From: PCC-6802 sp943367755
Lineage (GTDB): Bacteria; Cyanobacteriota; Cyanobacteriia; Pseudanabaenales; Pseudanabaenaceae
Direction of reading: 5' to 3'
Assembly: GCA_943367755.1 (NCBI GenBank)
Contig: CALRKB020000022.1
Location: forward strand, 8,777 to 72,776
DNA: 64,000 nucleotides
In this document: in pieces, positions 8,511 through 16,390 of the stretch
How positions within the stretch are numbered: the first letter of the stretch is position 1
Layout of the letters: each line of letters starts with the position of its first letter
Translations under genes and position numbers: made by a program
Notes under the pieces: generated by a model
What the model was told of the DNA's origin: nothing
Database searches by the model: none
What the model saw: only the letters and a program-made list of their open reading frames with translations

Positions 8511-11288
8511 ATGAATCAAGCGGGGTCCAATCAGTGGGATCGGCAGTTTGTTAGCCTAGGGCGAGTCTTGCAGTTCCTGCGCGAAGAAGAAAAAATTGAT
8601 AGCCTGGTGGCGGCTACGCTTGATTATCTGCGCGATGCTTTTGATTACAAACTGATCTGGATCGGCCTTTACGATCGCGAAAATCATCGCCTGATTGGCA
8701 AAGGTGGTATGACACCTGCTGGCGATATTAAATTCTTAAAAGACAGATTTGCCCTCAACCCCGGCGACCTTCTTGATCAAGTAATCTTACAGAGAAAACC
8801 CATTCCTATTGCCGATCTACGTCTAGAAAAACGCAGTGGGGAATGGCAGAAAGTCGCGCAAAAATTTGATATTCAGGGGACGTTGCTGTTTCCGATCTAC
8901 CACAAGGATACTTCGTTTGGCATTGCACTTTTAGGATCGCAGCAATGGAATGTATCACCTCGCGCTGAGGAAAAAGCCCGACTTTCCATGCTTTTAGGTG
9001 GGCTTGGTGCAACTCTACAGCGCCTTGAAAACGAATGGCATCAGCAAAATATCAAGCGCCCCGAAGAACCACTGCTGCGTTTGCTAGATCGACTGCGCTC
9101 CATGCCTACGCTGGCGGAAAGACTGGATGAAGTCGTCCAGCAAACCCATAACTTTGTGATGCCAACCCGCACTAATGCCTACTGGTTCGAGCGCGAACAT
9201 CGTTATTTTTGGCGACGCACTACCAACCGTCAAAAAAATCCAGGCGGTAGCCGTGCTGATAATTCCGCTGGCCTTACCGTGCAGAATGCTCCTGCTTTTT
9301 ATCAAGCCCTCTCTAAGGATCAAGCGATCACGGTGGTAGATGCTAAATCTATGACCCAAGGTAGCGTTACCAACCGCGTGATGGAACAGTTTGGTGCGGT
9401 TTCGCTGATTGCGGCTCCGATTATGTTCCAATCAGAATTACTGGGATTTCTTTCCGTGGAAGGAGACAGTGCACGCCTCTGGACTGACGAAGAACGTAAT
9501 TTTGTTAAAGGAGCAGCGCAGCTAGTAGCACTGACTGCACCGCTAGAAGAGATGGAAGTAACATTGCAGCGCATCGCTTCCGATCAACTTCTCACCGCCG
9601 GCATCGCCAGAGCAATCTATTCAGATGCGGACTGGCAGGAGTCATTACGCATAGCCTCTGAGCAGCTATGCCATCGGCTTGGGGTGGAAAGATTTTGGAT
9701 AGCTAATTATAATAAGGACACGGAAGACTTCGAGATCTACTATCAATATCATCCCAAGAATCGGCGTCCTATTCCTGTTTCCATGGGACAACTCTCCCCT
9801 GTAGACTGGCAAATGATGGAACATTCACAAGAGACTGTGACGGTGGAAAATGTTGAGAGCGATTTGAAGTTCCTATCGTGGCGTCCTCTTCTGATGGATC
9901 TGGAAGTGCGATCGCTGATGCTTAGCAGTACTGCGGTAGGAAGGAATCTCGAAAGTATTTTAGCGATCGGCCACGAATCACCGCGAGCCTGGTCGCGTCC
10001 TGAACGAGAGATGTTGCAGGCCGTGGCGCAGCAGGTGGGCTTGATTGTCCATCAGGGTGAACTCCAAAATCAAGCAGACGATCGCAATAAACTGCATCAA
10101 GCGATTCAGTTTGGCCTAGTGGCCCTGCAACAAGCATCTACCCTAGAGAAGTTGCATCCCTTAGCAACGCAAATGATGGCACAGGTAATGACGGCACCGC
10201 TGTCCGTACTGGTGACCTGGCTGCCCGGCAGATTAGGGGGGCAAATTGCTGCTAGTTTTACCAGCCATGATGACTTCAGGCTACAAGCTTACGACACGAT
10301 GCTGGAGCTTGAGAACGATCCGCTAGTGCAGTGGTGCTTACAAACTGAGGGCATCCTACCTTTGAGCGTACACGATCTACTGGAACCAACCCGTCAGTGG
10401 CTGAATGCGCCAGGTATCAGTCAAATCATCGCGATCGCTTTGCGTACCACACCAGACCAACAACCCACCGGTATGCTAATTGTGGCAGACAAACAAAGTC
10501 GTCGCTGGTTAGATCGGCATATGCAGGCTTTTATGATGCTGACTAACCAACTGGCATGGTCGCGCCGTCACCTGGTTCTTGTGGAGAATTTGCAGCACCA
10601 TCGCCGCGAACTAGAACGTCTAAACTGGTATAAGCAACGTCGGATTGAAGATGTGTATCGTTCCGTGGGGAGCGGTGTGCAGCGCTTGATCGAAATAGAA
10701 TCGCGCGGAGTTGAGAGTGGTGCCTTAGGTGGTATGCGCTTGCAGCACTCATTGAAACAGCTACAAGCCTCTCTGTCGCCCCTACCACAAATCATTGGCA
10801 AGGAGCAGTGGCGGCTGCGCTCAAATTACGAAACTGCGCCCCTAGCAGGTCTGCTGAAGCGAGCACTCGAACGAGTTGATGCTTTAATTAAGCAACGTCA
10901 AATCTGGTCACAAGTACACAATCACGCCAATGTGATTATTGGTGGAGATATTGCCAAGATTGAAATGATCGTGCACGAGCTGCTGCTATTCGCCTGTGGT
11001 CGTTCGGAAGTAGGCGGTAGAATCGATCTCTGGTGTCGTCAAATTGACGAGAAATTGATGGAGTTATCGATTACTGACTATGGCGATATCGATGCCAATC
11101 TATTAGAAGCATTGCAGGCAGGCAGGATCCCAGATCTACTTGCTCCTTCCGTCTTAGATCAACCGCCGGGACTGCATTTGGCAATCTGCCAGCATCTGAT
11201 GCAAGAAGCGGGTGGTGAATTATCGCTATACAAACTAGAAGACGATCGCATCCTGAGTCGTCTTATTCTGCCTGTTTCTTCTTCCTAG
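8511..11288 (+). CDS. Multi-GAF-domain signalling protein with degenerate kinase-like end
   Basis: About 925 residues from the ATG at 8511. A TTG in frame at 8445 would add 22 residues, and neither start has a clear ribosome site. Several GAF-type modules can be seen. The first contains LDYLRDAFDYKLIWIGLY, the second LDEVVQQTHNFVMPTRTNAY with a later LIAAPIMFQSELLGFLSVEG, and the third LCHRLGVERFWIANY. A fourth GAF-like region follows. The last 200 residues resemble the dimerisation and ATPase part of a histidine kinase (IEMIVHELLLFACGRSE, then ITDYGDID), but the glycine-rich G boxes are missing. No convincing phospho-acceptor histidine box is seen. I infer a sensor or scaffold with no kinase activity. 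Confidence 0.75.
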   Translation: MNQAGSNQWDRQFVSLGRVLQFLREEEKIDSLVAATLDYLRDAFDYKLIWIGLYDRENHRLIGKGGMTPAGDIKFLKDRFALNPGDLLDQVILQRKPIPIADLRLEKRSGEWQKVAQKFDIQGTLLFPIYHKDTSFGIALLGSQQWNVSPRAEEKARLSMLLGGLGATLQRLENEWHQQNIKRPEEPLLRLLDRLRSMPTLAERLDEVVQQTHNFVMPTRTNAYWFEREHRYFWRRTTNRQKNPGGSRADNSAGLTVQNAPAFYQALSKDQAITVVDAKSMTQGSVTNRVMEQFGAVSLIAAPIMFQSELLGFLSVEGDSARLWTDEERNFVKGAAQLVALTAPLEEMEVTLQRIASDQLLTAGIARAIYSDADWQESLRIASEQLCHRLGVERFWIANYNKDTEDFEIYYQYHPKNRRPIPVSMGQLSPVDWQMMEHSQETVTVENVESDLKFLSWRPLLMDLEVRSLMLSSTAVGRNLESILAIGHESPRAWSRPEREMLQAVAQQVGLIVHQGELQNQADDRNKLHQAIQFGLVALQQASTLEKLHPLATQMMAQVMTAPLSVLVTWLPGRLGGQIAASFTSHDDFRLQAYDTMLELENDPLVQWCLQTEGILPLSVHDLLEPTRQWLNAPGISQIIAIALRTTPDQQPTGMLIVADKQSRRWLDRHMQAFMMLTNQLAWSRRHLVLVENLQHHRRELERLNWYKQRRIEDVYRSVGSGVQRLIEIESRGVESGALGGMRLQHSLKQLQASLSPLPQIIGKEQWRLRSNYETAPLAGLLKRALERVDALIKQRQIWSQVHNHANVIIGGDIAKIEMIVHELLLFACGRSEVGGRIDLWCRQIDEKLMELSITDYGDIDANLLEALQAGRIPDLLAPSVLDQPPGLHLAICQHLMQEAGGELSLYKLEDDRILSRLILPVSSS

Positions 11289-11314
11289 GATACTTACTCC
11301 CCCGTTACACATAA

Positions 11315-11340
11315 TATAGCGGTTTTCAAATGAGAAAAGC
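11315..11340. repeat. Short interspersed repeat, TATAGC-TTTTCA family
   Basis: The segment reads TATAGCGGTTTTCAAATGAG and continues GAAAAGC. Similar starts (TATAGC, then TTTT) occur at 34479, 35879 and 44892. The copy at 44892 lies next to a transposase remnant, so these may be ends of insertion elements or MITEs. Confidence 0.5.
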
Positions 11341-11397
11341 ATGGCAAAATCAAGAGAAAAATGTCAAAAGGAATAACAATCTCTCAAGACTTGCGTC

Positions 11398-11824
11398 AGC
11401 GGGTAGGGCAGGCACATAGGTCTGCCCGTACAGATGAAAGCAGGTATAGATGTCAATTTAGCCACCTTAGTCGCCATATAGTTCGCGATCGAACTTATGA
11501 ATGGCTTCCATATCGTAGGGATTCTCAGATTGAGTTTCCTGGATCTTTGTTGTTTTGTCGAAAGGGTCACCTGTCTCAGTTTTTGCGCTGCCTCCTTGGT
11601 TTCCCAGAGTATTTTCTGGACTGGGGATCGCTTTGTCCTTGCTATTATCTCTAATCTCAGCGGATGAGGGTTGAGCGATCTCTGGGACTGAAGCCGCTTG
11701 AGCGAATAAGGGATTGCTAAAAGTAACTGCGATCGCGAGTATAGTCAAAGCCACAAATCGCAGAGTTATTTGCCAAAAAGATTTCAACATGGCATTTGCG
11801 TGGGTTTTGTGTATGAGCTTTTAT
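11398..11824 (-). repeat. Inverted repeat copy A (about 427 bp), partner at 45478-45904
   Basis: This segment, read on the minus strand, matches 45478-45904 on the plus strand almost base for base. It covers the small secreted-protein gene, about 30 bases upstream of its start (from ATAAAAGCTC) and the downstream hairpin up to CCCGCT. Beyond both edges the two loci differ completely. The hairpin at 11406-11427 (GGGCAGGC paired with GTCTGCCC) is the last common element and could act as a terminator. Confidence 0.9.
11467..11790 (-). CDS. Small secreted protein, copy A
   Basis: A 107-residue protein with an N-terminal signal peptide: basic start (MLKSFWQITLR), hydrophobic stretch (FVALTILAIAVTFSNPLF) and an AQAAS cleavage region near residue 33. 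The mature part is short, polar and rich in Ser, Glu, Lys and Thr (SSAEIRDNSKDKAIPSPEN), ending in DMEAIHKFDRELYGD. I do not recognise the family. A second copy at 45512-45835 differs at only three residues (A31V, N49D and D75A by my count). Near identity between copies 34 kb apart points to recent duplication or gene conversion. Confidence 0.75.
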   Translation of the reverse strand: MLKSFWQITLRFVALTILAIAVTFSNPLFAQAASVPEIAQPSSAEIRDNSKDKAIPSPENTLGNQGGSAKTETGDPFDKTTKIQETQSENPYDMEAIHKFDRELYGD

Positions 11825-11910
11825 CTAAAGCCTTATCAAAGATTGTAACTCAGTCTGATATGGCTGGAGAAATTATGACACCAGCATTAGCGATTCATGC
11901 CACCTTGAGT

Positions 11911-14073
11911 CTATGGTAACCCGAAGAATTTTTTGATGACAGGCAATAGCTTGACACCTGCCACAACCAAAGAAGTAGTTTTAGGCAATGCATCGACAAT
12001 GCGTTTCAAGGCTCTCATCGCTTTTGCTGCCAGTCCTTGTTTCTCCTCTTCTTTTGGATGCGTCACTGCTTTTGCTAAAGCTGCGACCTGTTCGAGGGCA
12101 TCTGCTTTATCCTCGTTGCTCATCTGTGGATCGGCATCAATCGCCTCTTGCAGTTGGGTTAACAACGCTTTGATGCCTGGTTCGTCAGATTTGGGATCGT
12201 CTGGTAACTGATTAATCGTGTTGGCAACACTACCGCTAATCTCACCCAAGTTGACGGTCGAACCCGTAACGTTACCACCAATATTGACATTGCGGCTTTG
12301 GTCGATACTATCACTCATAGATTTACTCTCTGCTGTAGCTTTTACATCAACACTAACAGGAACAGTAACGGGTCTGGCAGCTAAAAGGGTAACAATTTCT
12401 TTCATGTCTACACTTTGCTGGCGATAGATCACGATCTGATCGTCTTTAGCCTTCAATTCCGATTGATATTTCGCTTCGAGAGCCTTAAGCGCAACCTCAT
12501 AATTTTCGGTAAACTCGCTATGAATCTTGGCTTTGTTGGCATCGGGTGGCACGTTCACTTTAACTACAACAACCCCATCACCCTTATTCTCAATACTCTG
12601 AATTGATAGTTCGATATCTTCATTGCCAACTTGCACCTTTTGGAATGAGTAGGTGAAAGCTTTCCAGTCAATACCATTGCGGAAGATGAGATCGACAGTA
12701 TTAAAAACCTCTTCAAATAGCTTGGTAAATTCGCCTGGAGCAAAGCTCCCACTACTAGGGCGACGTTCTTGCTGACCGTTGAGCAAATAAGCATACTCGC
12801 AGATTGCGCCGTCGAGCTTTGTGGTGCTGTCAATATTCCAAGCCTCTAGACAAGCTCCTGTAAGATTTGCTGCGTTAAAATTAGCTCCCAATGCTTGGGT
12901 TTTCGTCAGGTTCGTGCATTCCAAACTAGCTCCCTGCAAAGTAGCTTCGCTGATATCAGCCTCAGATAAATTTGCATCGCTCAGATCAGCTCTATCCAGA
13001 TTTGCACCCTTTAAATTTAGACTCGCGAAAGATATCTTGCTACCTTGCAAAGACACAACTAAATCCCGAACCAGTGGGTTAAACAAGATCGTGCCACCAA
13101 ATCTAGCTCGGTCAGATTTTCTAGCATAAGAAAAGCGCGTACGAGTTAAAATAGCTCTTTGGAAATCCGTACTCTTGAGCCATACTCCCGTAAAATTAGC
13201 TCCAGTTAAATCTGTATCGCGAAAGCTCGTACCGCCAATTGCAGCAAAGTCCAAAGCAGTTTCGAGAATGAGATTGAACTTGGGATCTCTCTCCCAAGCT
13301 CGCCAAGCGGTATAAATGGATAAAACGATCACGCCCCCAACTACACATTTAGCCAACGAAGAAAAAGGCTCTGACTTCTCAGCCAAAAACTCAGGAAAAA
13401 TTGAGATCAAAGACAAAAAAGAAGATGCCCAATTCCTATCAGCCCAATACAAAGCTACATTTACAACAACAATAACATTGCCAACTAAAACCAAACTCAA
13501 AAACTCAAACCGCCCCCATGCCTCAACTACAGGTAATAGTCCTACTATAGTTATAGCTCCAGCTCCAGCAATAGCAATAGCAATAATTTCAGCTCCATTT
13601 CCAGCTAAAGTAAAAACCATAGCCTGTGCTATATCAGCAGTATCGCCTACAACCTCAGTTATAGCTATAGACCAAATCAAAGCCCCAGCCCAAGCCAAAG
13701 TAATAGTACGAAATGTAGCTGTTGTATAGCCTTGAATTGTGATTGCTAGAAATGAAACAAAAAAAGTAATTAGAGTAGTAATTGCCACATGCATTGGCAT
13801 GATTTCGAAAAAATATAATACGAAGAATCCTACGGCTACACAAAAGAACCATAAAAAGTTTGATATTATGCAAAAAGTAATGAGATTCAAAGTTATCCAT
13901 CGCTTTTGCAGTCCTGCTTTCGCCCCCGTAAAGTTCGCATCTCTGAGTTTCGCTCCCGTGAAGTTCGCGCCTCGGATGTCGGCATAGCTGAAGTTCGCAC
14001 CTGAGAGATCCTGTTTTTTAAAGTTGCGCCCGAGCAGATTCTGTCCCGCAAAGTTTTTGGCTGTGTCTGACAT
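11911..14073 (-). CDS. Large pentapeptide-repeat membrane protein
   Basis: A 720-residue protein. Residues about 5-55 are pentapeptide repeats (GANFSYADIRGANFTGAKLR). Residues about 58-270 contain several hydrophobic membrane segments. Residues about 285-425 form a second, longer pentapeptide block (GANLDRADLSDANLSEADIS). After that comes a soluble part with a KALEAKYQSELKAKDDQ coil, a glycine/asparagine-rich strand region (NVNIGGNVTGSTVNLGEISG, about 600-620) and a helical end with a hydrophobic tail (SLVVAGVKLLPVIKKFFGLP). Function unknown. The strand region followed by a helical module and a hydrophobic tail resembles membrane-active ends of some bacterial conflict proteins; that is only inference. 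It is a probable paralogue of 3908-4876. Confidence 0.8.
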   Translation of the reverse strand: MSDTAKNFAGQNLLGRNFKKQDLSGANFSYADIRGANFTGAKLRDANFTGAKAGLQKRWITLNLITFCIISNFLWFFCVAVGFFVLYFFEIMPMHVAITTLITFFVSFLAITIQGYTTATFRTITLAWAGALIWSIAITEVVGDTADIAQAMVFTLAGNGAEIIAIAIAGAGAITIVGLLPVVEAWGRFEFLSLVLVGNVIVVVNVALYWADRNWASSFLSLISIFPEFLAEKSEPFSSLAKCVVGGVIVLSIYTAWRAWERDPKFNLILETALDFAAIGGTSFRDTDLTGANFTGVWLKSTDFQRAILTRTRFSYARKSDRARFGGTILFNPLVRDLVVSLQGSKISFASLNLKGANLDRADLSDANLSEADISEATLQGASLECTNLTKTQALGANFNAANLTGACLEAWNIDSTTKLDGAICEYAYLLNGQQERRPSSGSFAPGEFTKLFEEVFNTVDLIFRNGIDWKAFTYSFQKVQVGNEDIELSIQSIENKGDGVVVVKVNVPPDANKAKIHSEFTENYEVALKALEAKYQSELKAKDDQIVIYRQQSVDMKEIVTLLAARPVTVPVSVDVKATAESKSMSDSIDQSRNVNIGGNVTGSTVNLGEISGSVANTINQLPDDPKSDEPGIKALLTQLQEAIDADPQMSNEDKADALEQVAALAKAVTHPKEEEKQGLAAKAMRALKRIVDALPKTTSLVVAGVKLLPVIKKFFGLP

Positions 14074-14290
14074 GGCAGCAACGGTAGAGGTGTTGTGCCA
14101 ATTCTACAGGATTTGACGATTGATGCTTACGGTAGACCTCACGACGATGACCAACCTGCACGACAAAAATTAAAAGCAGGCGATCCTTACAAGACTTATA
14201 AACTTAGTTCAGATCTAAGTGCTTCCCAAGAGACAGTTCCTTCCCTCTCGATCTCGGTTTTGGCTGCTATAACTATCCTACTTCATAACT

Positions 14291-14650
14291 TTAGCTCACC
14301 CCTACCTCAGCAGTTATGACAGGATCGTTCATCTCATGCATATCTGCTTGGCAAACAGTGACAGTTAGCCTAAGTCCTAAAGCATTTAACCAATTATTCA
14401 ACTTGTAAATCCCCAAACTCCCCAAATCAGACAACACCGCGTCTAGTTCTTGTTGACGTTGTTTAGCTTGTTCTGAAGACTCGCCTAGAGCTTCAGCCAC
14501 ATGACTGAGTGCAAGTTTGAGTAGTTCTGGTTCTGGTTCTTGCTCTTCTAAATGAGTTTCAAGGTAGACAGCAGCATAGTTAGGATCTTTAAGATTTGAA
14601 ATCAGGAAGTCATGATAACTATCACTTGTTGGTGCGATCGCGTTCTTCAT
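14291..14650 (-). CDS. HigA-type antitoxin (addiction-module antidote)
   Basis: A 119-residue protein matching the pattern of the 'probable addiction module antidote' family: SYHDFLISNLKDPNYAAVYLETHLEE, then LLKLALSHVAEALG, then a short helix-turn-helix-like middle (LDAVLSDLGSLGIYKLNNWLNALGLRL). The C-terminal tail is longer than usual. Its start overlaps the toxin gene by 29 bases, so the two are translationally coupled, with the toxin gene first. The antitoxin is expected to bind the toxin and repress the shared promoter. Confidence 0.8.
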   Translation of the reverse strand: MKNAIAPTSDSYHDFLISNLKDPNYAAVYLETHLEEQEPEPELLKLALSHVAEALGESSEQAKQRQQELDAVLSDLGSLGIYKLNNWLNALGLRLTVTVCQADMHEMNDPVITAEVGVS

Positions 14651-14966
14651 AGTCAGTCCAATACTCCTTAGCTTTCCGTATATCTCTAGCTTGCGTACTT
14701 TTGTCTCCTCCGCAAAGAAGAATTACTATCATCGTACCAACTTGCCCAAAGTAGATGCGATAGCCCGGACCATAATCTATTCTTAGTTCATATACACCTA
14801 ATCCCACCGACTGGCAATCACCCAAGTTACCTTGACTAACTCTGTCAAGCCTTTTATTGACAACAGTTTTCGTTTTAATATCTCGAAGGGAGTCAAACCA
14901 TTCTGCAAAAGGTGCCTTTCCATACCTAGTGAGATAACGCCTGATTTCTTTGGGCTGCGATGCCAT
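14622..14966 (-). CDS. HigB/RelE-type toxin (addiction-module killer protein)
   Basis: A 114-residue protein of the phage-derived Gp49-like/HigB toxin family. Diagnostic parts are FAEWFDSLRDIKTKTVVNKR, then GDCQSVGLGVYELRIDYGPG, then YRIYFGQVGTMIVILLCGGDKSTQ, and an ARDIRKAKEYWTDY end. Members cleave mRNA in ribosome-dependent fashion. It precedes and overlaps the antitoxin gene, the usual order for this family. The pair sits between the pentapeptide gene and the exporter of the peptide cluster, at the edge of the accessory region. Confidence 0.85.
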   Translation of the reverse strand: MASQPKEIRRYLTRYGKAPFAEWFDSLRDIKTKTVVNKRLDRVSQGNLGDCQSVGLGVYELRIDYGPGYRIYFGQVGTMIVILLCGGDKSTQARDIRKAKEYWTDYEERDRTNK

Positions 14967-15076
14967 ACCAGAGAATCTCCTTAAAGGACAATCGTCTCCC
15001 AGATGCTAATCGGGCTAAACCAAAGCTCGGTTGTTGAGTTTACGTTTACCCAACAATTTCATCATATTGTGTTTTG

Positions 15077-16390
15077 TTAAATCTGATCTGCGAGTTCAAC
15101 TTCCACAAACCGCAGGCGGGGATACTGGTAGGCAATTACAGGTAACAGCATCGATAAGGCTCCCAAAATCACAAACAGCAGCCCAATACCTCGACCAGGG
15201 CCAACACCAATGATTTGGCCGATGCTTCCTGCTAGAGCGCCATTTGCCGCCATTAATGGCTCGAATACGCGGTCTGCTAACGGCCCCGCCATGATATAGG
15301 CGATCGGCTGTAAGAAATTAATCGTCATTCCTTCCAATGCAAACACCCTGCCTTGAACTTCGGCGGCAACTTTCCGCTGCAAAATGACCTGGCTACAGCA
15401 ATTCACAATTGGCGAGCCCAGCGCGAATAAGAAGGCAGCCACAGCTACTAGGGGGACAGAAGCACGTAACCCAGTCGCCGCAATACACAAACCACCCAGC
15501 ATTTGAAACCCTAAGATGCTGCTAATTTGGTTTGATGGTCCGCCCCTAGTACTAATTAAGAGCGTACTGACGAGCATCCCAACCCCATCAATGAAAAGAA
15601 TCGTACCGAGAGCAGCCGGAGATGCAAAAGAGAGAATGAGAGGCGTTAGCAACACGCTAATAATTGCCAGCAGGAAGTTGGCGACGGCGAAAAAGATAAT
15701 TAACCCTAATAGTCCAGGTCGAGCCTTGACATACTTTAATCCGTAGGTAAACTCGTTCAGCATTGAATCTTTTTTGACTTCCACTTCCTCTGGATCGTCA
15801 GTTTTAATCTTCGGAAATCGCACAATCGATAAGGTAACAATCGAACAAAGGAAGGTAATAAAGTCAACTAATAGAACCCCTTGCAACTGAATCGTTACGA
15901 GTAATGCACCGCCGAGGATGGGGGGAATCAATAATTTTAGGGCATCGGCTAGTTGGGTCAGACCGTTAGCACGAGTGAGATACTCTTTGGGTACTAACTG
16001 GGGAATGGCCGCGTTATAGGCTGGCCACTGCAAGCTGCCAAAGGTGGAACTGAAGGCGACAGCAATATAGACATGCCAGACTTCCAACCGACCAGAAAAT
16101 AAGAGGATGGCGATCGCCAGCATACTCAAACCTGCACCGCAATCGCTAATCATCATGCAATAGCGACGATTCCAACGATCTGCTAGAGCACCAGCCAGTG
16201 GGACAACCAACAACGGCGGCAGCGAACCAAATAGGAAAGCGATCGCAAACTGGGTTACCGATCCAGTTTTTTGGTAGACCCAGACATCGAGGGCAAAACT
16301 GCTAAGACCAGAACCGACCATCGACACCATCTGTCCAAACCAGACGAGCATAAACACTCGCATTTTGGTTTTGATGCCGTGCTTAATCAT
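15077..16390 (-). CDS. MFS transporter, probable peptide exporter
   Basis: A 437-residue membrane protein of the major facilitator superfamily, MFS_3/enterobactin-exporter-like type. It has about 12 hydrophobic segments and the loop motif GALADRWNRRYCMMISDCGA between helices 2 and 3. Its start overlaps the end of the last NRPS gene by 8 bases, so it is the final gene of the NRPS operon and most likely exports its product or gives self-resistance. The substrate cannot be read from sequence. Confidence 0.88.
   Translation of the reverse strand: MIKHGIKTKMRVFMLVWFGQMVSMVGSGLSSFALDVWVYQKTGSVTQFAIAFLFGSLPPLLVVPLAGALADRWNRRYCMMISDCGAGLSMLAIAILLFSGRLEVWHVYIAVAFSSTFGSLQWPAYNAAIPQLVPKEYLTRANGLTQLADALKLLIPPILGGALLVTIQLQGVLLVDFITFLCSIVTLSIVRFPKIKTDDPEEVEVKKDSMLNEFTYGLKYVKARPGLLGLIIFFAVANFLLAIISVLLTPLILSFASPAALGTILFIDGVGMLVSTLLISTRGGPSNQISSILGFQMLGGLCIAATGLRASVPLVAVAAFLFALGSPIVNCCSQVILQRKVAAEVQGRVFALEGMTINFLQPIAYIMAGPLADRVFEPLMAANGALAGSIGQIIGVGPGRGIGLLFVILGALSMLLPVIAYQYPRLRFVEVELADQI

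Noticed and set aside
13316..13729. 137-codon plus-strand frame
   Set aside because: It is antisense to the membrane section of the large pentapeptide protein, with low-complexity Thr/Ala/Ile runs and no start signal.
14095..14319. 74-codon plus-strand frame between the pentapeptide gene and the antitoxin
   Set aside because: No ribosome site, no family resemblance, and it overlaps the end of the antitoxin gene. It may be chance coding.
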